Notes: generated from the letters alone by a model not told the origin. A DNA stretch of 64,000 bases from Neptuniibacter marinus (GCF_001597725.1 NZ_LUTR01000005.1:62001-126000), one strand, 5' to 3'. Positions 36,559 through 47,012 are shown, counted from the stretch's first letter. A program made the numbers and translations.

Positions 36559-37575
36559 TCAAGCAAGCTTATGCTCAATTTCATTGCATATCTTACTTGG
36601 GAGGTTTTGCTCTACTTCGGCTACAGCTTGATCTAGCGCATAACCAAAACAGGTTTTATTAGCTGCCCCATGACTCTTGATCACAATTCCTTGCAAACCT
36701 AACAAGCTTGCACCATTGCGTCGAGATGGGTCCAACTGCTGTTTTATTTCACTCAAAATCGGACTAGCAAGAAAGGCTAATACTTTACGATACAAGCCTT
36801 TTTTAAAACTCGATTGGAATTTATGGCTCATCAACCGCGCCAAGCCTTCACTGCTTTTAAGCGCTATATTACCGACAAAGCCATCACAAACAACAACATC
36901 GGCCTTGCCTTTGTATATATCATCCCCTTCAATGTAGCCGATATAATTAAGGCCACCCTTCTCTTCAATTAAGCGAGAAGCAAGCTTAACCTGCTCATTA
37001 CCTTTAACTTCCTCGGCGCCTATATTGAGCAAGCCGATTCTAGGCTCAGCTATACCATCCACCGCTTGCACCATTACAGACCCCATTATAGCAAACTGAA
37101 GAAGGTGCTCAGCACTGCAATCAACATTAGCGCCAAGGTCAAGTATGTGGCAATGCCCATCAGCAGTCGGAACAGTTGAAGTAATAGCGGGCCGATCCAC
37201 ATTAGGCAATGTGCGTAATATATAACGCCCCAAAACCATCAACGCTCCAGTATTTCCAGCACTGACACAGGCCTGCGCCTGCTTATCACCAACCAACTGA
37301 AGCGCTTTAAACATTGAGGACTCTTGACCGTTACGAAGCGTTAGCGAAGGTTTTGCGCACATTGAGATAGTCTCAGCCGCATGAACAACATCAAGACGAC
37401 AGGCAATTTCAGAGTTTAGCTGAGTCAAAAGAGGGGTAATAGCTTCTTGATGGCCAACAAGTTTGACCGAAAGATGCGGGTAACGTTTTAATGCGTCGAT
37501 TGTAGCGGGGATCGTAATGCGGGGACCGAAGTCCCCGCCCATCACATCAACTGCAATGGTGTAGTAGGCTGACAA
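36559..37575 (-). CDS. plsX: Phosphate acyltransferase PlsX
   Basis: PlsX makes acyl-phosphate from acyl-ACP for phosphatidic acid synthesis. This 338-residue protein has AVDVMGGDFGPRITIPA, SAGNTGALMVLG, LNIGAEEVKGNEQV and VCDGFVGNIALKSSEG. It starts 2 bases from the rpmF stop, as usual. Confidence 0.97.
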   Translation of the reverse strand: MSAYYTIAVDVMGGDFGPRITIPATIDALKRYPHLSVKLVGHQEAITPLLTQLNSEIACRLDVVHAAETISMCAKPSLTLRNGQESSMFKALQLVGDKQAQACVSAGNTGALMVLGRYILRTLPNVDRPAITSTVPTADGHCHILDLGANVDCSAEHLLQFAIMGSVMVQAVDGIAEPRIGLLNIGAEEVKGNEQVKLASRLIEEKGGLNYIGYIEGDDIYKGKADVVVCDGFVGNIALKSSEGLARLMSHKFQSSFKKGLYRKVLAFLASPILSEIKQQLDPSRRNGASLLGLQGIVIKSHGAANKTCFGYALDQAVAEVEQNLPSKICNEIEHKLA

Positions 37576-37577
37576 TA

Positions 37578-37757
37578 TTACTCGTCGTCCTGCTTAATTA
37601 CTTGCTTACCACGGTAGAAACCGTCAGCAGATACATGGTGACGAAGATGCGTTTCACCTGTAGTAGTTTCTACAGATAGAGTCGGGTTTCCTAGCGCATC
37701 GTGTGAACGACGCATATCGCGACGGGAACGTGACTTCTTACTTTTCTGAACTGCCAT
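37578..37757 (-). CDS. rpmF: 50S ribosomal protein L32
   Basis: The 59-residue frame starts [20 protein letters not shown], the standard L32 N-terminus, and ends KQVIKQDDE. It lies between yceD and plsX, the conserved order, with a ribosome site GGAG 7 bases before the ATG. Confidence 0.98.
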   Translation of the reverse strand: MAVQKSKKSRSRRDMRRSHDALGNPTLSVETTTGETHLRHHVSADGFYRGKQVIKQDDE

Positions 37758-37780
37758 GACTAAATAGCTCCTGGTTCTTT

Positions 37781-38299
37781 CTATTTGTTATTGGCTTTTA
37801 ATTGCGCCAACACACTAAATGGATTCGGTTTATCGTTGTTTTCTGCCACTGCCCCGGCATCGCCGTATGAAGTTTTGATCGAGCAATCATCATGATAAGC
37901 ATCATGGGGAAGACTCAAAATCAACTCTTCTTCAACCACAGAAAGCAACTCAATCTCTTCATCCCCTACTATCAGAGGATCATAAATGCGAGGAAGCTGT
38001 TTTGCAGCATCTTCACTGGCAGCAAGGCCAAGATTAAAATCTACCTCTACGGCAACCTCTACTGGATCTAAACAACGTTGACACGTCATGAAAACATGAC
38101 CTTCAGCGCTGCCAGTAATGGTACGAATACGCTGTTCATCAACAGCAAACTGGAGATCGACATCAATAGAGCCTTCTGTACCAATCAATGATTGGCAAAG
38201 TATAGGCATCTTATCTAAGGCGACTGCACCTGTTATCCGCACTTCCCGCTCAGCAAGTTTTCGCGGGTCTACTTTGTTAGGTAATGGACCGTTTGACAT
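37781..38299 (-). CDS. yceD: YceD family (DUF177) protein
   Basis: This 172-residue acidic protein has the DUF177 features [13 protein letters not shown] near the middle and a C-terminal DD-rich segment. YceD is linked to 23S rRNA or L32 function by its position and by work on plant relatives; the exact role is unsettled. It starts the minus-strand operon, opposite maf. Confidence 0.93.
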   Translation of the reverse strand: MSNGPLPNKVDPRKLAEREVRITGAVALDKMPILCQSLIGTEGSIDVDLQFAVDEQRIRTITGSAEGHVFMTCQRCLDPVEVAVEVDFNLGLAASEDAAKQLPRIYDPLIVGDEEIELLSVVEEELILSLPHDAYHDDCSIKTSYGDAGAVAENNDKPNPFSVLAQLKANNK

Positions 38300-38410
38300 A
38301 AGCGCGCAATTCTAGGGCTCGAAAACCCATCTGTCAAAGACTTTGGGGTTTAATTATGTAATAAAACCGCTAATATTCGAGCCTTCATACATTAACGGTT
38401 AAAAAAAGAC

Positions 38411-38989
38411 ATGAGAAACCTGATTTTAGCATCTAGTTCACCGTTTCGTCGTCAAATTTTAGACAAACTACAGCTTAAATACGCCTGCATTTCTCCAGAT
38501 ATAGATGAATCACCTCTAGCTAATGAAACACCCGAGGATCTCGTTGCACGATTAGCCATAGAAAAGGCACAAAAAGTAGCTGGCACTGAGCCTGATAGCT
38601 TAATCATAGGCTCAGACCAAGTCGCTGTTTTAGGCAATGAAATTTTAGGTAAGCCCCATACTCATGAAAATGCAGTCAAACAGCTACAAAAACTATCAGG
38701 ACACACCGTTACTTTTTTAACAGGCCTAGCCCTGATTAATTCAAAAAGTGGTGAGGTTCAAAGCGAAACGGTGCCATTTAACGTTGTTTTTAGAACATTA
38801 ACAGATGAGATGATTGAACATTACCTGCATGCAGAGCAGCCTTATAATTGCGCAGGCAGTTTTAAATCAGAAGCACTCGGCATCGTATTGTTTGAACGTT
38901 TAGAAGGTGAAGACCCAAACACCCTTATCGGCCTCCCTTTAATTCGTTTGGTGCGTATGCTGGAAAAAGAGGGGCTCAATGTCCTGTAG
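38411..38989 (+). CDS. yceF: Maf family nucleotide pyrophosphatase
   Basis: Maf proteins hydrolyse modified or canonical nucleoside triphosphates; the YceF subgroup prefers 7-methyl-GTP. This 192-residue protein has ASSSPFRRQIL, ISPDIDESP, IIGSDQVAVL and CAGSFKSEALG. It lies divergent to yceD, as in related genomes. Confidence 0.94.
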   Translation: MRNLILASSSPFRRQILDKLQLKYACISPDIDESPLANETPEDLVARLAIEKAQKVAGTEPDSLIIGSDQVAVLGNEILGKPHTHENAVKQLQKLSGHTVTFLTGLALINSKSGEVQSETVPFNVVFRTLTDEMIEHYLHAEQPYNCAGSFKSEALGIVLFERLEGEDPNTLIGLPLIRLVRMLEKEGLNVL

Positions 38990-39024
38990 CCGCTAGAGTT
39001 TACCGCTAACGGTGTGTTAGATAA

Positions 39025-39053
39025 AAAAATGGAGGGCTTAGCCCTCCATTTTT
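39025..39053. terminator. Bidirectional terminator between maf and sppA
   Basis: AAAAATGGAGGGC and GCCCTCCATTTTT form a perfect 13-bp stem with a TTA loop between convergent genes. Confidence 0.92.
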
Positions 39054-39069
39054 CTCATAAGCACGCTAA

Positions 39070-40149
39070 TTAGCGCAGTTGTGCACCCTGACTTAAGCCC
39101 AGCTGTGCACTTATCGCTTTGGTAAAACTAACACCAAGCTCATCCACAATCTGCTTCCATGGTTGGCGCTTTGGTGTGTAGTCAACAAGCTTCTCGACTT
39201 TAACGACTTCTCGCGCCACTGAACTCGTGCTGCCCAAGCCATCAATAAGACCTAAATCAACGGCCTGCTCTCCCGTCCATACAAGGCCACTAAACAATCG
39301 AGGATCGTCTTTTAAGCGATCACCACGCCCCTGCTTAACTTGATCAATAAACTGCTTGTGCGTGGTGTTAAGTACACTTTGCCAAAACTCTTTTTCGGCT
39401 TCATTACTTGGTGAGTAAGGGTCAAGAAAAGCCTTATGCTCACCTGCAGTATAAAGGCGGCGTTCGACCCCGACTTTATCCATTAGGTCAACAAAGCCAA
39501 ACCCGCCTGCCACAACACCAATAGAGCCTACTAAGCTTGCTTTATCTGCATAGATAGCATCCGATGCAGCCGCTATATAATAAGCTCCTGACGCACCAAT
39601 ATCCGCGATAACAGAATAGAGAGGCTTCTCCGGGTGCATCGTGCGAAGGCGCTTAATCTCATCATAGATATAGCCCGCTTGAACAGGACTACCGCCAGGA
39701 CTATTTATACGCAAAACAACCGCTTTTGCATTGTCTTCTTCAAAAGCTTCACGGAGTGACCAGATAATCGCGTCGGCACTCGCCTCATCATCAGCACTAA
39801 TGGGTCCTTTCACTTCTATAACTGCAGTATGTGCTTCAAGTGAGGAGCTTTTTTCTAGATCATTATTAAAAAGTAGAAGACCCATCAACGCAAACAGGTA
39901 CCCAAAAGTCAGAAATTTAAAGAAGATCCCCCAGCGACGTGCTCTACGCTGTTCGACAAACATCCCATTTAAGAGTTTCTCTATAAGCTTCCACTCTTTT
40001 TTACTTGAGGAGTCTTGTTTAGCATTCTCTACCGCTTTACCTAATTTACTATTCGCATCTATATCAGATTGAGTATCACTTACTGAATCATTAATAGCTT
40101 CGTCTTCTGACGCTTGGCCTTTTTTTTCATTCCATGGATTATCAGACAC
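39070..40149 (-). CDS. sppA: Signal peptide peptidase SppA, short S49 form
   Basis: This 359-residue protein has an acidic cytoplasmic N-terminus of about 80 residues, a membrane helix (IFFKFLTFGYLFALMGLLLF) and an S49 peptidase domain with INSPGGSPVQAG, the serine-bearing IGASGAYYIAAAS and ASLVGSIGVV. It degrades leftover signal peptides in the membrane. It is the single-domain form, as in Pseudomonas PA2973. Confidence 0.94.
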   Translation of the reverse strand: MSDNPWNEKKGQASEDEAINDSVSDTQSDIDANSKLGKAVENAKQDSSSKKEWKLIEKLLNGMFVEQRRARRWGIFFKFLTFGYLFALMGLLLFNNDLEKSSSLEAHTAVIEVKGPISADDEASADAIIWSLREAFEEDNAKAVVLRINSPGGSPVQAGYIYDEIKRLRTMHPEKPLYSVIADIGASGAYYIAAASDAIYADKASLVGSIGVVAGGFGFVDLMDKVGVERRLYTAGEHKAFLDPYSPSNEAEKEFWQSVLNTTHKQFIDQVKQGRGDRLKDDPRLFSGLVWTGEQAVDLGLIDGLGSTSSVAREVVKVEKLVDYTPKRQPWKQIVDELGVSFTKAISAQLGLSQGAQLR

Positions 40150-40161
40150 AAATCACTCCTG

Positions 40162-40839
40162 TTAGGCAAAAGCGCCTTTACTATCTAACCAATGTTCCAG
40201 TTCTGGAAAATTATCCACCTCCAAAACCGGATCAAAACCTTTTAAACGATCAATATGATGCGCACCATAACTTACCGCAATCACATCCATACCTGCTCGC
40301 TTACCCATTTCGAGATCATATTCCGTATCGCCGATCATTATTGCTTCAGAGGCAAGAACCCCTGTTTCAGCTAATATTTCTTCCAACATAAGCGGGTTAG
40401 GTTTAGATATAGTTTCATCCGCACAACGCGAAATTTCAAAAAGGTAAGCCAAACCCGTTTGAGCAAAAGCCCTATCTAAACCACGACGACTTTTGCCCGT
40501 TGCAACCGCCATACGCATCCCCTTGGCATGCATACTTTCTAAAGTATTTTGCACCCCCGGAAACAAAGGGGTTGGGGTTTCATTAACACCTAAGAAATGA
40601 TGCCCATACTGAACACGCATCTGCTCAATACCAGAATCATCTATATCTGGAATCAGTATTCTGATCGCCTCAGGCAAGCCCAAGCCGATAATATTCATCA
40701 CAGAAGCACTGGATGGCACAGGAAACTCACAATCAAGCGCTGCCGCTTGCATGCTAGAAATGATACGTGCAGTTGAATCAATAACCGTACCATCCCAATC
40801 AAAAATCAATAACTTATACACAAAACTCCCTTGAGCCAT
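40162..40839 (-). CDS. HAD-superfamily phosphatase (phosphoglycolate phosphatase-like)
   Basis: This 225-residue protein has the HAD nucleophile motif FDWDGTVIDS, VATGKSRRGLDRAF (motif II), the lysine in SKPNPLMLEE and IGDTEYDLEMGKRAG (motif IV). It probably removes phosphate from a small metabolite. In pseudomonads this gene follows rluC and precedes sppA; here no rluC lies upstream. Confidence 0.92.
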   Translation of the reverse strand: MAQGSFVYKLLIFDWDGTVIDSTARIISSMQAAALDCEFPVPSSASVMNIIGLGLPEAIRILIPDIDDSGIEQMRVQYGHHFLGVNETPTPLFPGVQNTLESMHAKGMRMAVATGKSRRGLDRAFAQTGLAYLFEISRCADETISKPNPLMLEEILAETGVLASEAIMIGDTEYDLEMGKRAGMDVIAVSYGAHHIDRLKGFDPVLEVDNFPELEHWLDSKGAFA

Positions 40840-40977
40840 CTTAAATTAATGAGAATACATCTATATATAGGACTGAGCGCAAACTTCAAGCAAACTTATT
40901 AATTATTGACCTATATCTTGCTTTACTTAAGTGACGTAACGTATATTTCAGGAACTTATCCTTAAAAAAAGTTAAAA

Positions 40978-41409
40978 ATGCAATTAAGTCGATTTACCGA
41001 TTATACGCTTCGCGTGCTTTTCTATGCCGCCATTCATAAAGACCGTCTCGTCACACTTTCAGAGATAGCTAATTACTATGGTATATCTATTGAGCATCTT
41101 AGAAAGGTTGTACACGCTTTAGCGAAGTCGGGCCATTTAGCCACATTTCGCGGAAAAAAAGGTGGCATAAAATTAGCGCAAGCATCAGCAAAAATAAATC
41201 TTGCTGACATTGTCAATCAATCAGAAGGCTCACAGCCGCTAATTAACTGTGCAGAACAAGCCTGCTGTCTGAGCAATCAATGCTCACTACAAGAGGTCTT
41301 AGTTGAGGCCCAGCAAGCATTTATAAAGGTATTAGAAAAATATACCCTCGAAGATCTGTTAACCAATCCTAAAATGCGCACACTTCTCATTGCTCGCAGT
41401 ACTGGTTAA
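40978..41409 (+). CDS. nsrR: Nitric oxide-sensing repressor NsrR (Rrf2 family)
   Basis: This 143-residue protein has an Rrf2 winged helix (TDYTLRVLFYAAIH, then GISIEHLRKVVHALAKSG) and cysteines C91, C96 and C102 that bind the iron-sulphur cluster, the same positions as in E. coli NsrR, with one extra at C97. The C-terminal YTLEDLL is also typical. It represses nitric oxide stress genes until the cluster reacts with NO. No target gene such as hmp is adjacent. Confidence 0.94.
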   Translation: MQLSRFTDYTLRVLFYAAIHKDRLVTLSEIANYYGISIEHLRKVVHALAKSGHLATFRGKKGGIKLAQASAKINLADIVNQSEGSQPLINCAEQACCLSNQCSLQEVLVEAQQAFIKVLEKYTLEDLLTNPKMRTLLIARSTG

Positions 41410-41472
41410 CAAATCTATCAACGTGTTAAACATTAGTCGTACAAAATGCTAAGGTCATATAAATACATCTAA

Positions 41473-41516
41473 AAAAGCCCAGACTTGAAATGAAAACATC
41501 TCAAACACGGGCTTTT
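41473..41516. terminator. Terminator between nsrR and rraA
   Basis: AAAAGCCC and GGGCTTTT close a loop that contains a second stem, TTTGAGATG with CATTTCAAG on the minus strand. It lies between convergent genes and could end both. Confidence 0.65.
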
Positions 41517-41532
41517 AAACATAGCTGACAAC

Positions 41533-42024
41533 TTAATCTTCCGATACTTCAAGCTTTTCAGGTGAGATCAATACACCATTATTATCGGCATAGACATATT
41601 CTCCTGGGTGGAAAGTCACACCACCAAACGTCAAGTGAACATTAAGCTCACCTAACCCTTTTTTATCTGTTTTCATTGGATGTGCGCCTAGTGCTTGAAC
41701 ACCAATATTAAGATCAGCAATCGCGTTAACATCACGGATACAACCGTAGATAATAATCCCTTCCCAGCCATTAACCGTTGCTTTTTCAGCTAGCATATCA
41801 CCCAGCATGGCTTTACGCATCGAGCCACCACCGTCAACAACGAGCACTTTACCTTTACCTGGAAGTGCAACCTGTTCACGAACTAAAGAGTTATCTTCAA
41901 ATGCTTTCAGCGTGACAATTTCACCCCCAAAACGCTCTTTACCACCAAAATTACCAAACATTGGTTCTACGACCTGTACCAGGTCTGGAAATTGATCACA
42001 TAGTTCTGGTAAAAGATCTTCCAC
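41533..42024 (-). CDS. rraA: Ribonuclease E activity regulator RraA
   Basis: RraA binds RNase E and inhibits RNA turnover. This 163-residue trimeric protein has [15 protein letters not shown] and GCIRDVNAI, as in the family. Some members are instead 4-hydroxy-4-methyl-2-oxoglutarate aldolases with the D-x20-RD motif, so both activities are possible. Confidence 0.92.
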   Translation of the reverse strand: MEDLLPELCDQFPDLVQVVEPMFGNFGGKERFGGEIVTLKAFEDNSLVREQVALPGKGKVLVVDGGGSMRKAMLGDMLAEKATVNGWEGIIIYGCIRDVNAIADLNIGVQALGAHPMKTDKKGLGELNVHLTFGGVTFHPGEYVYADNNGVLISPEKLEVSED

Positions 42025-42156
42025 AGTTAGCTCCTTAATTGGGATTTATGGCATACAGCTTGGTGCTATATACCGTAAAATAAAACATGTATATTCGCCG
42101 ATTCATTGTGCAATTGCACTACAACTTAGGCAGGAATTTAGGAAACATTAATCCAC

Positions 42157-42768
42157 ATGTGCATTAAAAGAACACCCTTATTCCCCGTTATCACCCTGAC
42201 AATGGCTAGCAGTATTATCATAACGGGCTGTGCGCAGAAAGCACCGCCTGCATGCACTTATCCTTACGACCAATGCACCCCAGCACCCCCTCGAACATCC
42301 GCAAAGCCCAACCAAGGGGCTCATCCGCCTGAACATTCCATCACCGCCCAAAGCAGAAGAGCGACAGCGCGCATACATCACAACACAGCAAACCGCTCAA
42401 CTTCAATACCTGCGAGCAAACCATCTAAGGTCGTGATTATAGAAACACTCAGAAAACCATACCAGCAAACACGACCGCCAAGCTCATTTGAGCACGAAAA
42501 AGGTTCAGTCCCCCCTTTGCCCTTTTACACTTTACAGCTTGGCGCCTATCAAAAAAGCAGTAACCTGCAACGGCTAATCAATACCATTGAAGATAAAAGC
42601 GATCTATTTACTTATTCGATAAAAACTAACCTTCGTGGGATCGCTTATGGTCAATTTAAGACAATAGATGAGGCTAAAGCGCAGGATACATGGCTAACCC
42701 AGCATGGGATTGATGACTTTTTTATACGCAAGCTTCCTGCAAATGCAAAAGCGTTATGGGCTGACTAA
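42157..42768 (+). CDS. SPOR-domain lipoprotein
   Basis: This 203-residue protein begins with a lipoprotein signal (MASSIIITGCAQK; lipid cysteine near residue 25), then a long proline- and basic-rich linker, and ends with an SPOR-like domain at about residues 127-198 (FYTLQLGAYQKSSNLQRLI, then GIAYGQFKTIDEAK). SPOR domains bind denuded glycan strands at the division septum. The linker has unusual codon and amino acid use (many P, T, S). Confidence 0.85.
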   Translation: MCIKRTPLFPVITLTMASSIIITGCAQKAPPACTYPYDQCTPAPPRTSAKPNQGAHPPEHSITAQSRRATARIHHNTANRSTSIPASKPSKVVIIETLRKPYQQTRPPSSFEHEKGSVPPLPFYTLQLGAYQKSSNLQRLINTIEDKSDLFTYSIKTNLRGIAYGQFKTIDEAKAQDTWLTQHGIDDFFIRKLPANAKALWAD

Positions 42769-42791
42769 ATATTAATAGCTATCCGAGAACT

Positions 42792-42819
42792 TAAAACACA
42801 GCCAAGTGGCTGTGTTTTA
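42792..42819. terminator. Bidirectional terminator after the SPOR gene
   Basis: TAAAACACAGCC and GGCTGTGTTTTA form a perfect 12-bp stem with an AAGT loop between convergent genes. Confidence 0.9.
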
Positions 42820-42838
42820 GATAGAGTGATACAGTTTA

Positions 42839-45800
42839 TTAATGGTGAGTATGTAGTTGCGCTAGCAGCATTTGAATAGGATGAGGAATAACTTGCTCAT
42901 CTATACGCTTAACTTGGCTACGACAAGAATATCCTGTTGCAACTAGCTTATTCTTATTCTCAGGCGCATTGACCACATCAGACCAACTCAATTGGTAGAT
43001 AGCCCTAGAGGTTTCTGCATTTTGAGTTTCATGCCCATAAGTCCCCGACATACCGCAACAGCCGACCGTTTGAATACTCAGTTTTTGCCCCATAGCTTCA
43101 TAAATCTCCTGCCACAGGCGAATTGAGGGAGCCACCGAGGTTTTTTCGGTACAATGCGCGAGCAATTTAAACTCGGCACTAGGCAGATGCGGCGAGTTGT
43201 ACGTTTTAAGACGATCAGTATGTGTGACTAACCACTCCTGAATTAGCTGAACGTTAGGTAGCTCTTTTTCAGGTATGACATAACCGTACTCTTGGCGGTA
43301 AGTTAAGGTCATGGAAGGGTCAACGCCGATAAGCGGTACGCCTGTTTCGTCTAAGGCTTTAAGCATAGCACCGTTAGATTCAGCGGCCTTCTCAAATGCC
43401 TTCATAAAACCATGTACATGCAGTGGCTTACCGTTGGGTTTAAAAGGTGCCATCAACACATAAAAACCTAGGCCCGTTAAGAGATCAACTAGATCCAAGA
43501 CAAGTTGAGATTCAAAATAACTGGTGAACGCATCCTGTACGATAATAACCGCATTATCACGCTCCTCAATACTTAAGCCTTTTATCAGTTCTGGTGTTGC
43601 AAACTGAACTCCACGGGCTTTCATGCCAGAGATTAAGCTGTTGGTACAGATAGCTGGGCTATCAACCATACCTACATGTTTACGGAAAATAGCTTTAAGC
43701 GCCCTATTCTTCATAGCCCAGTTGTAAGGTGCCGGAAACTTCGCAAGCCATGGAATCATGTACTCTAAACTGCCCACCATATAGTCTTTAGCTGGACGTA
43801 AGTAACGCCCGTAGTACACCTCTAAAAAGCGCGCTCTAAAATCGGGAACATTAACCTTAATGGGGCACTGACCAACACAAGATTTACAGGCTAAGCAAGC
43901 CATCATGGATTCATGCACTTCGTGAGAGAAGTCATATTCATTATCTTTTGTTTTTGACAATGTATTTTTAATACGACTCGGCAGTGAAGCGATAAACGAA
44001 CGTGTTTTCACTTTAGCTGATTCAGCTTGTAAGTCAGTACCTGTTTTTTCCACTAAACGAAGCCACTCTCTAATTAATGACGAACGGCCTTTAGGCGAAT
44101 TAATACGCTGCCGAGTGCCTTTCCATGAAGGGCACATCGCGTCATTCGGATCGTAGTTAAAACAAGCTCCATTGCCGTTACAAAACATCGCTGAGTCATA
44201 CTCTTCCCGTACAGCAGCGCTGATCTGACGATCAAACTGACCACGGGTTGGTACTTGATCAATTTTAAGCAGTTCAGCGCCCTCAATTGCAGGGGTAGCA
44301 ATTTTCCCAGGGTTCATCTGATTTCGAGGGTCAAACGTAGCTTTAATCTTTTGAAGCTCTGGGTATAGTTCATCAAAAAATTCAGGCGAGTATTCAGAAC
44401 GAACCCCTTTACCATGCTCGCCCCAAAGCAGCCCTTTATATTTAACCGTAAGCGCAACCACTTGATCGGTAACTTCACGAATCAGCGATTCTTGCCGCTC
44501 ATCTTTCATGTCGATTGCGGGGCGCACATGAAGCACGCCAGCATCAACATGGCCAAACATGCCGTATGCCAACTCCCTATCATCTAGCACCTTGCGGAAC
44601 TCCATAATAAAGTCAGCAAGGTTTTCTGGTGGAACCGCTGTATCTTCAACAAAAGGGATCGGGCGCTCTTGGCCTTTGGCGTTGCCTAATAAGCCAACCG
44701 ATTTTTTACGCATGGCCCAGACTTTGTTAATTTCTACCGCACCATACACAACCGAGAAACCAAAGCTCTTACCCGTTTTACCTTCAACGGTCTTTAAATG
44801 GGCTTCTAACTTTTCAACATCGGCTTTTAATGCGGCCTCATCATCAGAGGTGTATTCAACTAAGTTGATCCCTTTTATATCAGACTCGCCCGCTTCGCTT
44901 GGAAAATAAGCACTGACCGTATCCCAAATAATATCGCCCATTGCCAAGTTAAGTACTTTAGAATCAATGGTTTCTATAGATGTTGGGCCAAACTTCATTA
45001 AGTCTGTCGCATCACGCAATGAGGCTTCAAAACTATCGTATTTGATATTAACCAGCGCTGCATATTTAGGGATAGGTAGCACATTAAGCTTCGCTTCCGT
45101 AATAAAAGCGAGAGAGCCTTCACCACCACACAACACCGAATTTAGATTAAAAAGACCGTTTTCATCGCGAATATGTGCAAGATCATAACCGGTAAGGCAG
45201 CGGTTAAGCTTAGGGAATTTCGCATCAATAAGCTCTTTCTTTTCAGTGAAAATCGCATCAATTTGGCGATGCACCTCGCCTACTTTGTCGTCACGCTTTT
45301 TGATCTCAGCCAGTTCGTCATCCGGAATAGGCTTAGATGACCAAACCTCTCCGCCGAGAAACACTGAGTTAAGCTCAAGCACATGGTCACGGGTTTTCCC
45401 GTACATAACAGAGCCTTGACCACTGGCATCGGTATTGATCATGCCACCAATGGTTGCACGGTTACTGGTGGATAGCTCGGGTGCAAAAAACAAACCATAA
45501 GGTTTTAACGCGCGGTTCAGCTGATCCTTTACTACACCGCCTTGAACGCGTACCCAGTGTTCCTCTGCATTGATCTCTAATACCTGATTCATATGCTTGG
45601 AAACATCAACGATCAAACCGTCTGTTAAGGATTGACCATTAGTCCCTGTACCACCGCCACGGGCACTTAATTTCACCTCGGCAAACCGCGTTTCATCCGC
45701 CAACTTAGCAATAAGTACCAAATCCTGCTCTGATCGAGGGTAAAGTACCCCTTGCGGTAACATCTGGTAGATACTGTTATCCGTAGATAGCACAATGCGG

Positions 45801-45910
45801 TTCGCGTAATCAGGGTTTAGATCACCGGAAAAACCGTTTTGTTTAAGTGCATCAATATAATCAAGATACAGGGCGTTAGTGGTTTCGACTTGCGAAAGAC
45901 GAGGAATCAT
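42839..45910 (-). CDS. ydiJ: FAD-linked and Fe-S oxidoreductase, YdiJ type (D-2-hydroxyglutarate dehydrogenase)
   Basis: This 1023-residue protein joins an N-terminal FAD-binding oxidase domain (SARGGGTGTNGQSLTDGL near residue 85, GHVDAGVLHVRPAID), a 4Fe-4S binding segment (CLACKSCVGQCPI near residue 675) and C-terminal CCG-type domains (TVGCCGMSGTYGHE). This is the same build and length as E. coli YdiJ (1018 residues), which oxidises D-2-hydroxyglutarate. Substrate preference may differ. A divergent LysR gene lies 144 bases away and probably controls it. Confidence 0.93.
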   Translation of the reverse strand: MIPRLSQVETTNALYLDYIDALKQNGFSGDLNPDYANRIVLSTDNSIYQMLPQGVLYPRSEQDLVLIAKLADETRFAEVKLSARGGGTGTNGQSLTDGLIVDVSKHMNQVLEINAEEHWVRVQGGVVKDQLNRALKPYGLFFAPELSTSNRATIGGMINTDASGQGSVMYGKTRDHVLELNSVFLGGEVWSSKPIPDDELAEIKKRDDKVGEVHRQIDAIFTEKKELIDAKFPKLNRCLTGYDLAHIRDENGLFNLNSVLCGGEGSLAFITEAKLNVLPIPKYAALVNIKYDSFEASLRDATDLMKFGPTSIETIDSKVLNLAMGDIIWDTVSAYFPSEAGESDIKGINLVEYTSDDEAALKADVEKLEAHLKTVEGKTGKSFGFSVVYGAVEINKVWAMRKKSVGLLGNAKGQERPIPFVEDTAVPPENLADFIMEFRKVLDDRELAYGMFGHVDAGVLHVRPAIDMKDERQESLIREVTDQVVALTVKYKGLLWGEHGKGVRSEYSPEFFDELYPELQKIKATFDPRNQMNPGKIATPAIEGAELLKIDQVPTRGQFDRQISAAVREEYDSAMFCNGNGACFNYDPNDAMCPSWKGTRQRINSPKGRSSLIREWLRLVEKTGTDLQAESAKVKTRSFIASLPSRIKNTLSKTKDNEYDFSHEVHESMMACLACKSCVGQCPIKVNVPDFRARFLEVYYGRYLRPAKDYMVGSLEYMIPWLAKFPAPYNWAMKNRALKAIFRKHVGMVDSPAICTNSLISGMKARGVQFATPELIKGLSIEERDNAVIIVQDAFTSYFESQLVLDLVDLLTGLGFYVLMAPFKPNGKPLHVHGFMKAFEKAAESNGAMLKALDETGVPLIGVDPSMTLTYRQEYGYVIPEKELPNVQLIQEWLVTHTDRLKTYNSPHLPSAEFKLLAHCTEKTSVAPSIRLWQEIYEAMGQKLSIQTVGCCGMSGTYGHETQNAETSRAIYQLSWSDVVNAPENKNKLVATGYSCRSQVKRIDEQVIPHPIQMLLAQLHTHH

Positions 45911-46054
45911 CTTTTAGGACCTCTATAGGCAACCGCAGCACTGATCGGCTCAAAAATCAGGCTTATATCGCGGTTATTGCTCAAATTTGTGATATTGGCT
46001 GCTATGATGCAGAATTGTTATTTATCAATCAAACGATAAAATTCTATTAATTAA

Positions 46055-47002
46055 TTGATTATGTCGAATAATATATCTATACGCCATCTACGTGCTTTCA
46101 CTGAAATTGCTAAAAGTGGCAGTTTTACGCGGGCGGCCGAAAACCTACATCTGACTCAATCAACACTCACCGCCACAATAAAGCAGCTTGAAGAGCAGGT
46201 CGAGTTGAAGCTGTTTGACCGCACAACCCGCCGCGTTATCTTAACCGGCGAAGGGGGAAACTTTTTCCCAGTAGCAGAAAAACTAATCTCCGATTTTGAT
46301 ACCGCTTTTAATGACCTAAAAGCAACCACATCACAACAAAAAGGTAAGATCGGTATTGCAGCCTCGCCCTCAATGATTGGCCGAATGCTGCCTGAGATTA
46401 TCAAATCCTACCATCAAACCTATGCCAATATAGGGATTTACCTGCGCGATGATAATGCGAGTGGCATCGAGCAGCGGGTATTAGAAAATGATGTGGATTT
46501 TGGCTTAGGAGGTAATCATTCGAATCAACCGGAATTAAATTATCAACCGGTTTTAATGGATCAGTACGGGATTGTCCTCCCTTCAGACCACCCTTTAAGC
46601 CAAACGGCACAATTGAATTGGGCACAAGTGAGCTCACTACCAATAATCCATTTAACCACGGATACCGGCACCCGTTCACAGTTATATAAATTAGAAAGGG
46701 AAAACAATCTGGGATTAAATACCCAAAGCCCATTAATTGAAGTCTCAACCCCGGCTGGACTAGCAGATATGGTAAAAACGGGGCTAGGTGTTTCTATACT
46801 TCCGGCACTTGCGGCCAGCACTAGCGCCTTTTCAACGCTAATATTTGTGCCTTTGCAATCACCGGAACTAGAACGAAAAATTTACATTATTACCCGTAAA
46901 GGTCGCGCGCTAAGCCCAGCCGCAGAAACAATGATGATTATGCTGCAGGATTATTTTAAAACGACTCAGCTCCCCCATCATGTAACTAAAGCTTTTTCTT
47001 AA
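46055..47002 (+). CDS. LysR family transcriptional regulator
   Basis: This 315-residue protein has an N-terminal LysR helix-turn-helix (IRHLRAFTEIAKSGSFTRAA, then LTQSTLTATIKQLEEQ) and a substrate-binding domain (GKIGIAASPSMIGRMLPEI, GLGVSILPALAAS). It is divergent from the ydiJ-type gene, the usual layout for a LysR activator. The effector is unknown. The ATG at 46061 is also possible; the frame starts at the ATT-ATG run. Confidence 0.92.
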   Translation: MIMSNNISIRHLRAFTEIAKSGSFTRAAENLHLTQSTLTATIKQLEEQVELKLFDRTTRRVILTGEGGNFFPVAEKLISDFDTAFNDLKATTSQQKGKIGIAASPSMIGRMLPEIIKSYHQTYANIGIYLRDDNASGIEQRVLENDVDFGLGGNHSNQPELNYQPVLMDQYGIVLPSDHPLSQTAQLNWAQVSSLPIIHLTTDTGTRSQLYKLERENNLGLNTQSPLIEVSTPAGLADMVKTGLGVSILPALAASTSAFSTLIFVPLQSPELERKIYIITRKGRALSPAAETMMIMLQDYFKTTQLPHHVTKAFS

Positions 47003-47012
47003 CCTAAGTCAA